Assembly: GCA_949283655.1 (NCBI GenBank) | Contig: CASDTH010000043.1 | Coordinates: forward strand, 52,325 to 116,324 | Origin: an uncultured bacterium | Lineage (GTDB): Bacteria > Bacillota > Clostridia > Oscillospirales > Acutalibacteraceae | DNA length: 64,000 nucleotides | Direction of reading: 5' to 3' | Part shown: piece after piece, positions 26,803 through 35,171 of the stretch | Layout: each line of letters opens with the position of its first letter | How positions within the stretch are numbered: the first letter of the stretch is position 1 | Notes under the pieces: generated by a model | Told to the model about the DNA's origin: nothing | Seen by the model: only the letters and a program-made list of their open reading frames with translations | Database searches by the model: none | Translations under genes and position numbers: made by a program

Positions 26803-27064
26803 TGCGCCTCATCTCCTCTTCCAGGCGGTCATAGACCTCATCCGGTATTTTACACTGAAACGCGCGCTCCAACTGCTTTTTTTTGCGGGCTTTGAAAAGG
26901 CATTCAGGGTCAGGGCACACATAGGCACCGCGGCCGGGCTTACGCGAGCTCGGGTCGAGAGAGATCTCCCCCTCCGGGCTACGCACCACACGAACAAGCT
27001 CCTTCTTGGGCTTCATCTCAAAACAGCCTAGGCACTTGCGCAGCGGTATTTTCTTATTTTGCAT
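26795..27064 (-). CDS. ylxR: YlxR-family (DUF448) RNA-binding protein
   Basis: An 89-residue basic protein of the DUF448 family. It has the hallmark start PLRKCLGCFEMKPKKELVRVVR and the GRGAYVCPDPEC motif with conserved Arg, Gly and Cys residues. It is encoded between nusA and ylxQ as in nearly all Bacillota. YlxR has been linked to nucleoid or RNase P-related regulation in some bacteria, but its function here is unproven. Confidence 0.93.
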   Translation of the reverse strand: MQNKKIPLRKCLGCFEMKPKKELVRVVRSPEGEISLDPSSRKPGRGAYVCPDPECLFKARKKKQLERAFQCKIPDEVYDRLEEEMRRNE

Positions 27065-27099
27065 ATCCTTGCCCCCTTTATCCCTTCACCGGTCTAAAA

Positions 27100-28182
27100 T
27101 CAGCCTTCCTCTGCGGCGGGCTGCTCTGCCTTAGGCTCATAAAAGCCGCTCTCTGGCTTAATATCAATCTTCCAACCGGTCAGCTTTGCCGCCAAACGGG
27201 CATTTTGCCCCTTGTTGCCGATGGCGAGGGAAAGCTGCGTATCCGGCACGGTCACATGGCAGGAATTCGTGGCCCCATCCTCAATCTCCACGCTGAGCAC
27301 CTCTGCAGGCGCCAGGGCCGCCGCAATAAATTCAGAGGGATTTTCGCTATATCTGACAATATCAATCTTCTCGCCGCCGAGCAGATCAACCACCTTGCCG
27401 ACACGGGCGCCTCGCGGGCCAATGCACGCGCCCACCGCATCCACATTCGGGTCACGGCTGCAAACCGCGAGCTTTGTGCGGGAGCCGGCCTCCCGAGAAA
27501 CGGCCTTGATCTCCACCGTGCCGTCATAAATCTCCGGCACCTCTGTTTCAAACAGCCGCTTGACCAGCCCGGGGTGCGTGCGGGAAATAATGGCCTTGGG
27601 GCCGCCCTTCTCGCTCTCGCGCACATCTACGATATACACTTTAATCAGATCGCCCTCCGCAATCGTCTCGCCCGGCACCTGCTCGCCTTTTGGCAACACG
27701 GCCTCGGCGCGGCCGATCTCCAGCGTTGCGTTGCCGGTAACCGGATCGACACGTGTGACCTTCGCCGTCGTGATCTCCTGCTGGCGGCTCTGAAATTCCT
27801 GCATGACCTGCCCGCGCTCCGCCTCACGGATGCCCTGGCGGATCACATGCTTCACCGTTTGCGCCGCAATACGGCCGAACTGCTTGGGCTCAAGCGGGAT
27901 TTCTACAATATCACCCGGCAGGGCGCCGGATTTATACTGCTGCGCCTCTTCTACGAGGATATCCGTATCCGGGTCAGAAATTTCGTTGACTACCGTTTTG
28001 TGCAGAAATACGTTAAGCTCGCTCTCCTCCGGTTTAATTTCACACACAACAACATCCTTATCGTGGTAATTCTTGCGCATCGCAACGATAATCGCCGTCT
28101 GTATTTTTTCATAGAGCAACTCAGCGGGGATATTCTTTTCTTTCTCCAGGATCTTGACCGCCTCAAAAAACTCGGTGTTCAT
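27100..28182 (-). CDS. nusA: Transcription termination/antitermination factor NusA
   Basis: Binds RNA polymerase and modulates pausing, termination and antitermination. The 360-residue product has the N-terminal polymerase-binding domain (about 1-125), an S1 domain (about 130-200) and two KH domains (about 200-345) with GACIGPRGARVGKVVDLLGGEKIDIVRY and SLAIGNKGQNARLAAKLTGWKIDI. It has no C-terminal acidic repeats, as is usual outside Proteobacteria. It is second in the rimP-nusA operon. Confidence 0.97.
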   Translation of the reverse strand: MNTEFFEAVKILEKEKNIPAELLYEKIQTAIIVAMRKNYHDKDVVVCEIKPEESELNVFLHKTVVNEISDPDTDILVEEAQQYKSGALPGDIVEIPLEPKQFGRIAAQTVKHVIRQGIREAERGQVMQEFQSRQQEITTAKVTRVDPVTGNATLEIGRAEAVLPKGEQVPGETIAEGDLIKVYIVDVRESEKGGPKAIISRTHPGLVKRLFETEVPEIYDGTVEIKAVSREAGSRTKLAVCSRDPNVDAVGACIGPRGARVGKVVDLLGGEKIDIVRYSENPSEFIAAALAPAEVLSVEIEDGATNSCHVTVPDTQLSLAIGNKGQNARLAAKLTGWKIDIKPESGFYEPKAEQPAAEEG

Positions 28183-28220
28183 TTTGTGACCATTCCTTTC
28201 CGTATAAAAGCCGCTTAGGG

Positions 28221-28703
28221 CTAAAACGCGCCTGCGTCATCCAGCCGGATCCAGGACGCCTCTTTTTTTTGCAGCTGCATTTGCCTGCCGTCATCCAATT
28301 GAAGGGTAAAGGCGCCATCATCAAAGGCCAGGAGCTCCCCGGCGAAATCACGCACATTCTCCACCGGGCGGATCAGACGCACCTTGATGCGCTCGCCCAG
28401 CATCGCCTGAAAATGCTGCTCCCGCGTTAGCTCACGCTCTAACCCAGGCGAGGAAACCTCCAGATAATAGTTTTGCTCAACCGGATCGGCTTCATCCAGC
28501 GGGCCGTCCAGCGCATGGCTCATTGCTACACAATCATCCATACTCACGCCGCCCTCCTTATCCACAAACACACGCAGATACCAGGAGGCGCCCTCCTTGA
28601 CAAAGCGGATATCCCACAGCTTTAATCCAAGCTGCTGCGCGACCGGCTCCGCAATCGCCCACACAGCGGCTACAGTGTTGCCGCCTTTGCCCTTTGCTGC
28701 CAA
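28221..28703 (-). CDS. rimP: Ribosome maturation factor RimP
   Basis: Needed for 30S subunit assembly. The 160-residue product has the N-terminal alpha/beta domain (AEPVAQQLGLKLWDIRFVKEG, then YLRVFVDKEGGVSMDDC and the YYLEVSSPGLERELT motif) and a C-terminal SH3-like domain. The start is taken at TTG 28703, since a GAGGG ribosome binding site lies 7 bases before it and the following residues match where the family begins. An in-frame ATG 51 bases upstream lacks such a site. It is the first gene of the nusA operon. Confidence 0.92.
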   Translation of the reverse strand: MAAKGKGGNTVAAVWAIAEPVAQQLGLKLWDIRFVKEGASWYLRVFVDKEGGVSMDDCVAMSHALDGPLDEADPVEQNYYLEVSSPGLERELTREQHFQAMLGERIKVRLIRPVENVRDFAGELLAFDDGAFTLQLDDGRQMQLQKKEASWIRLDDAGAF

Positions 28704-28787
28704 ATATACATCCCTCTTTCCCCGCAAGCCCCGCGCATTCCTTTGGCGAAACACAAGGGGGACTTTGCAAAATGATTGTTACAAGCA

Positions 28788-28812
28788 GAAAGAGCGGGTT
28801 GCCCCACTCTTT
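28788..28812 (-). promoter_or_regulatory. Leader hairpin of the rimP-nusA operon
   Basis: On the minus strand AAAGAGTGGG and CCCGCTCTTT pair around a GCAA tetraloop, between the promoter and rimP. The following sequence is only mildly T-rich. A NusA-responsive attenuator is possible, since nusA leaders in other bacteria carry one. Confidence 0.45.
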
Positions 28813-28835
28813 CATACTACTCATCTTCCTTTTGA

Positions 28836-28864
28836 AGTTTACCACACTCTCGGCAAAATAGCAA
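28836..28864 (-). promoter_or_regulatory. Promoter of the rimP-nusA-infB operon
   Basis: On the minus strand TTGCTA (28864-28859) and TAAACT (28841-28836) are separated by 17 bases, giving a leader of about 125 bases before the rimP TTG. Confidence 0.75.
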
Positions 28865-28975
28865 GCCAAAAATAAAAATTTTTGATTTCTCTTTCGCTAA
28901 GACCTGGCGAGCTATACCGGGCAAAGCGCGGTGGAAGGCCTGCCGGCCTTCGCTTCCATATAAAATGGCTTCCCT

Positions 28976-30406
28976 TTAATCCCCGAGCAACTCCTTGAGC
29001 AGCCGGGTAACCTCCTGCGCCGGCGCTTTTCCCCGTAGCGCACGCATGGATTGGCCAATGAGATATTGAAGGGCCTGCGTTTTTCCGCCCCTATACTCGT
29101 TGACAGATTTTTCGTTAGCCGCGATGACCTCTTCCACCGCCGCACGGATGGCGCCGGTATCCGTCACCACGCCAAGATTATTCGCCTGAACGTACTGCTC
29201 CGGATCGACATCCGCCTTAAACACTTGCTCAAACACCTTTTTTGCCGACTGGCGGCTGATCTTGTTCTGGGCCAGCATCACGATCACCTTGCCCAGAGAA
29301 TCCGGGTGGAACGCCATATTCTCCGGCAGCGTGCCCGTATCGTTGAGCAGCTTCATCAGGTCGCCCATGATCCAGTTTGCAGCCTCCTTCGGGCTGCCGC
29401 AGAGCTCCGCCGTGCGCTCAAACAGGCGCACAAAGTAAATAGAGCTGGTAATCATCTCCGTATCGTAGGCGGAGAGGCCAAGCTGCTCCTGATAGCGCCG
29501 TTTCTTCTGCTCCGGCAGCTCCGGCAGGGCGGTGCGCACCCGCTCCACCTCTTCGTCGCTAATGGAGATCGGCGGCAGATCCGGCTCAGGAAAATATTTA
29601 TAATCCTGCGCATCCTCCTTGGAGCGCATAGCAGTGCTTTCGCCCTTGGTATCATCCCACCGCCTTGTCTGCTGTACAACCTTTTCCCCGCTCTCCAGCA
29701 GGTCGATCTGGCGCTGGGCCTCGCTCTCAATTGCGCGCGCAATTGCGCGGAAGGAGTTCATATTCTTCATCTCTGTGCGCACCCCAAGCTCCTGTGAACC
29801 GGCCGGGCGCACGGAGAGGTTGATATCCGCCCGTAGGGAGCCCTCCTGCATCTTGCAATCAGATACTCCCACATATTGCAGCACGGCCCGCAGCTTCTCG
29901 AGGTATTCCACAGCCTCCTCTGCGGAGCGCAGGTCCGGCTCGCTGACGATCTCCAGCAGCGGCACGCCGCAGCGGTTATAATCGACCAGCGTGCACTCCT
30001 CAAACGGGTCGTGGATCAGCTTGCCCGCATCCTCCTCCATGTGGATCTCCTTGATGCGGATCTGTTTCGGCCCTTCCTTACCCTGCACCTCCACATGGCC
30101 CCAGGTGCAGATGGGCAGATAAAGCTGCGAAATCTGATATGCCTTGGGCAGGTCAGGGTAAAAATAATTCTTGCGGTCAAATTTTGTATAGCGCGTGATC
30201 TCACAGCCGAGCGCAAGGCCCGTACGCATTGCATATTCCACAACGGCGCGGTTTAAAACCGGCAGAGTGCCGGGCATGCCCGCGCACACCGGACAGACGT
30301 GCGTATTCGGTTCGCCGCCGAAGGCTGTCGTACAATTGCAGAAAATTTTTGTTTTGGTGGAGAGCTCCGTGTGGACCTCCAGCCCAATAACTACCTCATA
30401 TTTCAT
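28976..30406 (-). CDS. gatB: Asp-tRNA(Asn)/Glu-tRNA(Gln) amidotransferase subunit B
   Basis: The tRNA-binding and kinase subunit of the GatCAB transamidosome, which activates mischarged Glu-tRNA(Gln) or Asp-tRNA(Asn). The 476-residue product begins YEVVIGLEVHTELSTKTKIFCNC, with the zinc-binding Cys and CPVCAGMPGTLPVLN, followed by the YFYPDLPKAYQISQ stretch and the C-terminal YqeY-like helical domain. The ATG at 30406 overlaps the gatA stop by 4 bases. It is the last gene of aspS-gatC-gatA-gatB. Confidence 0.97.
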   Translation of the reverse strand: MKYEVVIGLEVHTELSTKTKIFCNCTTAFGGEPNTHVCPVCAGMPGTLPVLNRAVVEYAMRTGLALGCEITRYTKFDRKNYFYPDLPKAYQISQLYLPICTWGHVEVQGKEGPKQIRIKEIHMEEDAGKLIHDPFEECTLVDYNRCGVPLLEIVSEPDLRSAEEAVEYLEKLRAVLQYVGVSDCKMQEGSLRADINLSVRPAGSQELGVRTEMKNMNSFRAIARAIESEAQRQIDLLESGEKVVQQTRRWDDTKGESTAMRSKEDAQDYKYFPEPDLPPISISDEEVERVRTALPELPEQKKRRYQEQLGLSAYDTEMITSSIYFVRLFERTAELCGSPKEAANWIMGDLMKLLNDTGTLPENMAFHPDSLGKVIVMLAQNKISRQSAKKVFEQVFKADVDPEQYVQANNLGVVTDTGAIRAAVEEVIAANEKSVNEYRGGKTQALQYLIGQSMRALRGKAPAQEVTRLLKELLGD

Positions 30407-31887
30407 GCCTGCTCCCCCTTTGCGTAGCAACCCGGCCACTGGTGATGAAACGGTGTTGCCTGCTCATATTGCCGTGCAGCCTGCAAAATGCCGGCCTCGT
30501 CAAACGGGCGGCCGATGAGCTGGAGGCCGACCGGCAGCCCGGCCCCGTCAAAACCGCAGGGCACGGAGACAGCCGGCAGGCCGGCAAGGTTTATCATGAC
30601 CGTGTAGATATCGCCCAGATACATCTTCAACGGGTCCGCGAGCGATTCGCCGATTTTCGGCGCCGTAGTCGGCGCAACCGGGCCCAGCAGCATATCATAT
30701 TTCTCAAACGCATCAAAAAACGCCTGTTGGATCAACCTCTTCGCCTGAAGCGCCTTGTTGTAATACGCATCGTAATAGCCGGAGCTCAACACGAAGTTGC
30801 CCAGCATGATACGGCGCTTAACCTCCATGCCGAAGCCCTCGCTACGGCTCTTGACATAGGTTTCCATCAAATTCTCCGCATCGGGCGAGGAGTAGCCATA
30901 TTTGATGCCGTCATAGCGCGACAGATTGGAGCACGCCTCAGCGGAAGCAATAATATAGTAGGTCGGCACGGCGTATTTCACAACCGGCATTGCAAAGGGC
31001 TCCACCTGTGCGCCGAGCGATTCCAGTATTTTGGCAGCCTCCATCACACGAGCTTTCACATCCGGCTCAATGCCTGCACCGAAATAATCAGACGGCAGGC
31101 CGATGCGCTTGCCCTTGAGCCCCTGCGCCATGACCGCCTGCCGGTCAAAGGCTGGGAACTGCATGGAGGTGCCGTCCTTCGGATCTTTCCCGCTGATCAC
31201 CTCAAACAACGCAGCACAATCCGCCACATCCCGGCCAATCGGGCCGATTTGATCGAGGGATGACGCATAGGCCACCAGGCCGAAGCGCGAAACTGCGCCA
31301 TAGGTCGGCTTGAGCCCCGGCACACCGCAGAAGGAGCAGGGCTGGCGGATGGAGCCGCCTGTATCGGAGCCGAGCGCAATTACCGCCTCATGCGCCGCTA
31401 CAGAGGCCGCCGAGCCGCCGGAGGAGCCGCCTGGCACGTGGCTGGTATTCCAAGGGTTGCGCGTGGGGCCATAAAAGGAGGTCTCCGTTGTGCTGCCCAT
31501 GGCGAATTCATCCATGTTGAGCTTCCCAGCGATGACCATACCCGCCTGGCGCATCCGCTCTACAACCGTCGCATCATAGGCCGGTTTGAAATTAGAGAGG
31601 ATTTTGGAGGAGCAGCTGGTTAAAATTCCTTTAGAGCAAATATTATCCTTTACAGATACTGGCACGCCTGCAAGCGGCGATTCCCGCAACTCGCCCGCGT
31701 CAATACGCTGCTGCACCGCATCCGCCTCCTGGTAGGCCTCCTCCCGGCAGGTTGTAACGTAGCAATGATAGTCCGGGTCGCACGCATCCACCCGCGCATA
31801 CAGCGCGTCGAGCGCCTCCCGCACGCTGATTTCCCCTGAGCGAATACGCTGGGACAGCTCCAGCGCTGTCATTTCCATGAGTTCCAT
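30403..31887 (-). CDS. gatA: Asp-tRNA(Asn)/Glu-tRNA(Gln) amidotransferase subunit A
   Basis: The glutaminase subunit that supplies ammonia to GatB. The 494-residue amidase-signature protein shows the catalytic Ser-cisSer-Lys region: PVSVKDNI with the catalytic Lys, GGSSGGSAASVAA with the cis-Ser, and ALGSDTGGSIRQPCSFCG with the nucleophilic Ser. Length is normal. It lies between gatC and gatB, overlapping gatB by 4 bases. Confidence 0.97.
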   Translation of the reverse strand: MELMEMTALELSQRIRSGEISVREALDALYARVDACDPDYHCYVTTCREEAYQEADAVQQRIDAGELRESPLAGVPVSVKDNICSKGILTSCSSKILSNFKPAYDATVVERMRQAGMVIAGKLNMDEFAMGSTTETSFYGPTRNPWNTSHVPGGSSGGSAASVAAHEAVIALGSDTGGSIRQPCSFCGVPGLKPTYGAVSRFGLVAYASSLDQIGPIGRDVADCAALFEVISGKDPKDGTSMQFPAFDRQAVMAQGLKGKRIGLPSDYFGAGIEPDVKARVMEAAKILESLGAQVEPFAMPVVKYAVPTYYIIASAEACSNLSRYDGIKYGYSSPDAENLMETYVKSRSEGFGMEVKRRIMLGNFVLSSGYYDAYYNKALQAKRLIQQAFFDAFEKYDMLLGPVAPTTAPKIGESLADPLKMYLGDIYTVMINLAGLPAVSVPCGFDGAGLPVGLQLIGRPFDEAGILQAARQYEQATPFHHQWPGCYAKGEQA

Positions 31888-31910
31888 GTTGCCTTTCCCC
31901 TTTCCCGCTC

Positions 31911-32198
31911 TTATTCCACTGTTTTCGGCACCTGAAAACAGCCGTCCTTCTGATTCGGCGCATTGGCCAGCAACGATTCCCGATCCATGGAGGGCATAAC
32001 CTCATCCTCATGGAACACATTGGTCACCGGGAAGGAGTGGGAAAGCGGCTCCACACCCTGCGTATCCAGCTCATTTAAGGTTTCTATATAGGATAAAATT
32101 TTCTGCAAATCCTTTTCCGTTGCATTTTCCTGCTCCGGCGTCAACTGGATTCTCCCCAGCTTTTCAAGATATTGCACCAAGTCACCCGTGATTTGCAT
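31911..32198 (-). CDS. gatC: Asp-tRNA(Asn)/Glu-tRNA(Gln) amidotransferase subunit C
   Basis: A small 95-residue subunit that wraps around and stabilises the GatA-GatB interface. It shows the usual LGRIQLTPEQ, ILSYIETLNELDTQGVEPLSH and LLANAPNQKDGCFQVPKTVE stretches. The start at 32198 was chosen because AGGAGGAAT lies 6 bases upstream. The longer in-frame form has no good site. Confidence 0.95.
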   Translation of the reverse strand: MQITGDLVQYLEKLGRIQLTPEQENATEKDLQKILSYIETLNELDTQGVEPLSHSFPVTNVFHEDEVMPSMDRESLLANAPNQKDGCFQVPKTVE

Positions 32199-32256
32199 AA
32201 AATTCCTCCTATCATCCATGAAAAACACAATATAATTTTCTCTTTTTTACAACTAC

Positions 32257-32285
32257 CGGCGGCATCAGAAAGAGCGATGCCGCCG
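32257..32285. terminator. Strong hairpin between aspS and gatC
   Basis: A perfect 10-base stem (CGGCGGCATC with GATGCCGCCG) is followed by TTTTT on the plus-strand side, but not directly by a T-tract on the minus side. For the minus-strand operon it may be a partial terminator or an mRNA-stability element that lowers gatCAB expression relative to aspS. Confidence 0.5.
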
Positions 32286-32305
32286 TTTTTAAACAGATAA
32301 AAGCT

Positions 32306-34072
32306 TTACACGCGGTTTTCCAATGGCCTTCTCAACCGGATGTGCACCTCACGCAGCTGCTGCTCTGTCACCTCGCCCGGCGCGCCAAGAAGAAGATCCT
32401 GCGCGTTCGCATTCATCGGGAAGGCGATCACCTCACGGATATTTTCCTCATCCCGCAGGAGCATCAACATCCTGTCAATACCGGGAGCCATGCCGGCGTG
32501 CGGCGGCGCTCCATATTGAAACGCATGATATAGCGCGCCAAACCGTGCCTCCACATCCTGCGCTGTGTAACCGGCCAGTTCAAATGCCTTCACCATAATA
32601 TCCGGCCGGTGGTTACGCACCGCACCGGAGGAAAGCTCCACGCCGTTGCAGACAATATCATATTGATAAGCCTTAATCTCCAGCGGATTCATCGTCTCCA
32701 GCGCCTCAAGGCCGCCCTGCGGCATAGAGAAGGGGTTATGTGTAAAGTCAAGCTTGCCCTCATCGTTTTTCTCATACATCGGGAAATCCGTAATATAGCA
32801 AAGCTCAAAGCTGTCGTTCTTCACAAGGCCCATCCGCTCGCCCAGCGCGGTGCGAATCTGGCCGGCAAGGCGGTCCACCACCGCCTTGCTATCGCTGATG
32901 AAGAAGAGCGTATCCTCTGCCTGCATGGAAAGGCGGGCGATGAGCTCCTGCCGCTTTCCCTCTGTGAGGAATTTTGCAATCGGGCCCTTGAACGAGCCAT
33001 CCTCCAGCAGCGTCAGGTAGCCAAGCCCCTTCATGCCAATCTCCATAGCAAACGCAAGCATCTTCTCAAAGAAGGATTTTGGCATTTTTGCACAGCCCGG
33101 CACATTGATGCCGCGCACCGGCCTGTTTTGGAAAGGCTTAAAATCCACATTCACAAAGAAATCAGACAGATCCTCAATCAGCAGCGGGTTGCGCAGATCC
33201 GGCTTATCCGTGCCGTAGTGCAGCATCGCCTCCTCATAGGGGATGCGGCGAAACGGCGCGGGCGACACTTTACGGCCGCCTCCAAACTGTGTGAATGTAT
33301 CGTAAAGCACCTGCTCCGCCACCTCAAACACATCCTCCTGGGTGGCGAAAGCCATCTCGAAATCCAGCTGATAAAACTCGCCGGGGGATCGGTCCGCCCG
33401 CGCATCCTCATCGCGGAAGCAGGGCGCGATCTGAAAATATTTATCAAAGCCGGAGGCCATCAGCAGCTGTTTAAACTGCTGGGGCGCCTGCGGCAGCGCA
33501 TAAAACTTGCCCTCATGCTTGCGGGAGGGGATGATATAATCGCGCGCCCCCTCCGGGGAGGAGCAGGTAAGGATGGGTGTGTTGATCTCCGCAAAGCCAA
33601 GCGCCTCCATCTTACGGCGCAGGAAGCTGACGACCCTGGAACGGAACAGAATGTTATCATGCACACGCGGGTTACGCAGATCAAGGAAGCGGTATTTCAA
33701 GCGCACCTCCTCGCGCGTCTCAGTGGATTCCTGCACATCAAAGGGCAGGTTCGGCACGCACGGGCCGAGCACCTCCAGCGTGTCAGCCATAATCTCCAAC
33801 CGTCCCGTTGGAATTTTGGGGTTGACTGTTTCCTCGTCGCGGGCGACCACCCGGCCGGACACGGTGACGGCCGACTCTCTGTGCAGATTTTTCAGCAGCG
33901 TATCGTCATGCACAACCACCTGCGTCACGCCATATTGATCCCGCAGATCAATAAAAGCCACGCCACCGTGATCGCGTATGGTATCCACCCACCCCGCCAG
34001 GCGGACGGTCTCCTCCAGATTTTGCTCCGTCAGCTCGCCGCAGGTGTGCGTGCGGTAAATTTCCTGTGCCAT
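32306..34072 (-). CDS. aspS: Aspartyl-tRNA synthetase
   Basis: A class II synthetase that charges tRNA with aspartate. At 588 residues it is the long bacterial type, with an N-terminal OB-fold anticodon-binding domain (about 1-105), the catalytic core with motifs 2 and 3, and the bacterial GAD insertion (about 290-430). Visible signatures include FLDLRNPRVHDNILFRS, SSPEGARDYIIPSR, LPQAPQQFKQLLMASGFDKYFQIAPCFRDEDARADRSPGEF-type sequence in parts, and GMAPGIDRMLMLL. Its position directly upstream of gatCAB raises the possibility that it also makes Asp-tRNA(Asn). Confidence 0.97.
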   Translation of the reverse strand: MAQEIYRTHTCGELTEQNLEETVRLAGWVDTIRDHGGVAFIDLRDQYGVTQVVVHDDTLLKNLHRESAVTVSGRVVARDEETVNPKIPTGRLEIMADTLEVLGPCVPNLPFDVQESTETREEVRLKYRFLDLRNPRVHDNILFRSRVVSFLRRKMEALGFAEINTPILTCSSPEGARDYIIPSRKHEGKFYALPQAPQQFKQLLMASGFDKYFQIAPCFRDEDARADRSPGEFYQLDFEMAFATQEDVFEVAEQVLYDTFTQFGGGRKVSPAPFRRIPYEEAMLHYGTDKPDLRNPLLIEDLSDFFVNVDFKPFQNRPVRGINVPGCAKMPKSFFEKMLAFAMEIGMKGLGYLTLLEDGSFKGPIAKFLTEGKRQELIARLSMQAEDTLFFISDSKAVVDRLAGQIRTALGERMGLVKNDSFELCYITDFPMYEKNDEGKLDFTHNPFSMPQGGLEALETMNPLEIKAYQYDIVCNGVELSSGAVRNHRPDIMVKAFELAGYTAQDVEARFGALYHAFQYGAPPHAGMAPGIDRMLMLLRDEENIREVIAFPMNANAQDLLLGAPGEVTEQQLREVHIRLRRPLENRV

Positions 34073-34186
34073 CTCTCAGACAGTCCCTTCCTCGTCGGCA
34101 GCTAAAGCCGGCCGGCGATTATGATAATCATTCTATTGGTAAGAGCCGAAACCGGCCGCTCCACAAAAAGCCATAGACAACGATTT

Positions 34187-34215
34187 ATTATAGCATAAGT
34201 TCCCAAGCGTGTACA
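34187..34215 (-). promoter_or_regulatory. Promoter of aspS-gatCAB
   Basis: On the minus strand TGTACA (34215-34210) and a consensus TATAAT (34192-34187) are separated by 17 bases. The leader of about 110 bases contains CCGGCCG-type inverted repeats, but no T-box signature was seen. Confidence 0.7.
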
Positions 34216-34448
34216 GCGTTTTTCCCGTATCTTTTCATAGTCAAGCATTGCTACGATTCTGGAGAGGCTTCACACCGGCGCGCAGCCGTCTGCTGCTCTT
34301 ACAATACTATACCCGAAATCAGATGGGATACAAGATTTCCCGTCCATATCAGGTATCCGCTTCGGCTACGTCCATCCATTTCTCCGGAGACACCCTTATT
34401 TTCCACTCCCGGTTATCCTTACAATTTCTACATATAGTTATCTGTGTC
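34216..34448. other. Intergenic stretch with no recognised feature
   Basis: This stretch lies between the divergent aspS promoter and the plus-strand promoter at 34449. The reading frames in it are short, lack ribosome binding sites and show no family resemblance. Confidence 0.5.
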
Positions 34449-34477
34449 TTGACATTCCCTATATATTGTGTTATAGT
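34449..34477 (+). promoter_or_regulatory. Strong promoter of a candidate small RNA
   Basis: A consensus TTGACA (34449-34454), a 17-base spacer and TATAGT (34472-34477). It drives a short region with no convincing gene that ends in a hairpin and T-rich tract 70 bases later. Confidence 0.75.
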
Positions 34478-34483
34478 AAGAGC

Positions 34484-34554
34484 GTAATCATAGGTGGTGA
34501 AAACAAAAAAATAGAAGCGCTACACTTTGCTGTCCCAAGATTGGGACTTTGTTT
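34484..34554 (+). ncRNA. Candidate small RNA of about 70 nt
   Basis: The segment lies between a near-consensus promoter and a short stem-loop (GTCCCA/TGGGAC, 34532-34547) followed by TTTGTTT. That is a complete transcription unit with no plausible protein gene except a five-codon GTG frame (Met-Lys-Thr-Lys-Lys). It may be a trans-acting RNA or a leader peptide/attenuator for the gene at 34653, which has its own promoter. It matches no RNA family I know. Confidence 0.45.
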
Positions 34555-34575
34555 AAATAAGACCGAACATTTGTC

Positions 34576-34603
34576 TTGACAAGTGCGAAAAAACTGTTAT
34601 AAT
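34576..34603 (+). promoter_or_regulatory. Promoter of the small membrane protein gene
   Basis: A consensus TTGACA (34576-34581), a 16-base spacer and a consensus TATAAT (34598-34603). The leader is about 43 bases long. Confidence 0.8.
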
Positions 34604-34652
34604 GGGAGTTGTTAAGAACAAACGTTCCGCCGACATCAAGGAGGTTTTCACG

Positions 34653-34949
34653 ATGACAATGGGTTTCATTCTTCGCACCATCGCTGAGGTTGCCGTTGTG
34701 GCATTCCTGATCTGGGGCTTTTTCCACGAGGATAAATTTATTCGTTTTGAAGACCGGCTCGCACGCATCGTTGCAGGCAACATCCGCAGGCTCCAACGCC
34801 GCCGCGCGCTCAAAAATCAGGGCGCGCTTCCCACTGCGCCGGCGAAGGCACCGCAATCTGCCGCCAAACAGCAGGCGATCGTGCCGCCCACCGCTTCACA
34901 GCCTCCTGTGCGCCGCCGCAGAAGGAAGGCGCCGCAAAATGCGGCGTGA
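34653..34949 (+). CDS. Small single-pass membrane protein of unknown function
   Basis: The 98-residue product has one hydrophobic segment near the N-terminus (about residues 4-24), then a basic amphipathic stretch (DRLARIVAGNIRRLQRRRALK) and a Pro/Ala/Gln/Arg-rich tail ending in five consecutive Arg/Lys residues. An AAGGAGG ribosome binding site precedes ATG 34653. An earlier in-frame ATG lacks one. A very strong promoter and a terminator make it a monocistronic, probably highly expressed gene. I do not recognise the family. The basic cytoplasmic tail could bind nucleic acid or phospholipid. Confidence 0.7.
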   Translation: MTMGFILRTIAEVAVVAFLIWGFFHEDKFIRFEDRLARIVAGNIRRLQRRRALKNQGALPTAPAKAPQSAAKQQAIVPPTASQPPVRRRRRKAPQNAA

Positions 34950-34978
34950 AAACCCGCATCCCTCTAAATTGCATAGAA

Positions 34979-35015
34979 AAATCCGCCCTCTTCCCAAAAG
35001 GGGGCGGATTTCTTT
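34979..35015 (+). terminator. Terminator of the small membrane protein gene
   Basis: AATCCGCCC pairs with GGGCGGATT (34980-35010) and is followed by TCTTT. It starts 30 bases after the stop codon. Confidence 0.8.
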
Positions 35016-35171
35016 ATGGAAAAGCTGCAGACTCTGCGTTTAGGCGTCCGATGTGCAAACCACAAGAGGCCTCCGCCTGTGTTACCGGTGATCGGATATC
35101 TGTTTGTAGTGCGGCTAAAAGATTTCAGAGAGCGCCACTGCGAAAAATCCAGATTCTACTTCAAATAGCCT

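Noticed and set aside
32609..34105. 498-residue open frame on the plus strand opposite aspS
   Set aside because: It is antisense to an intact aspS, with no family resemblance and composition typical of reverse-frame shadows.
34080..34186. T-box in the aspS leader
   Set aside because: I looked for the conserved T-box sequence and a terminator before aspS and found neither. Only CCGGCCG-type repeats are present.
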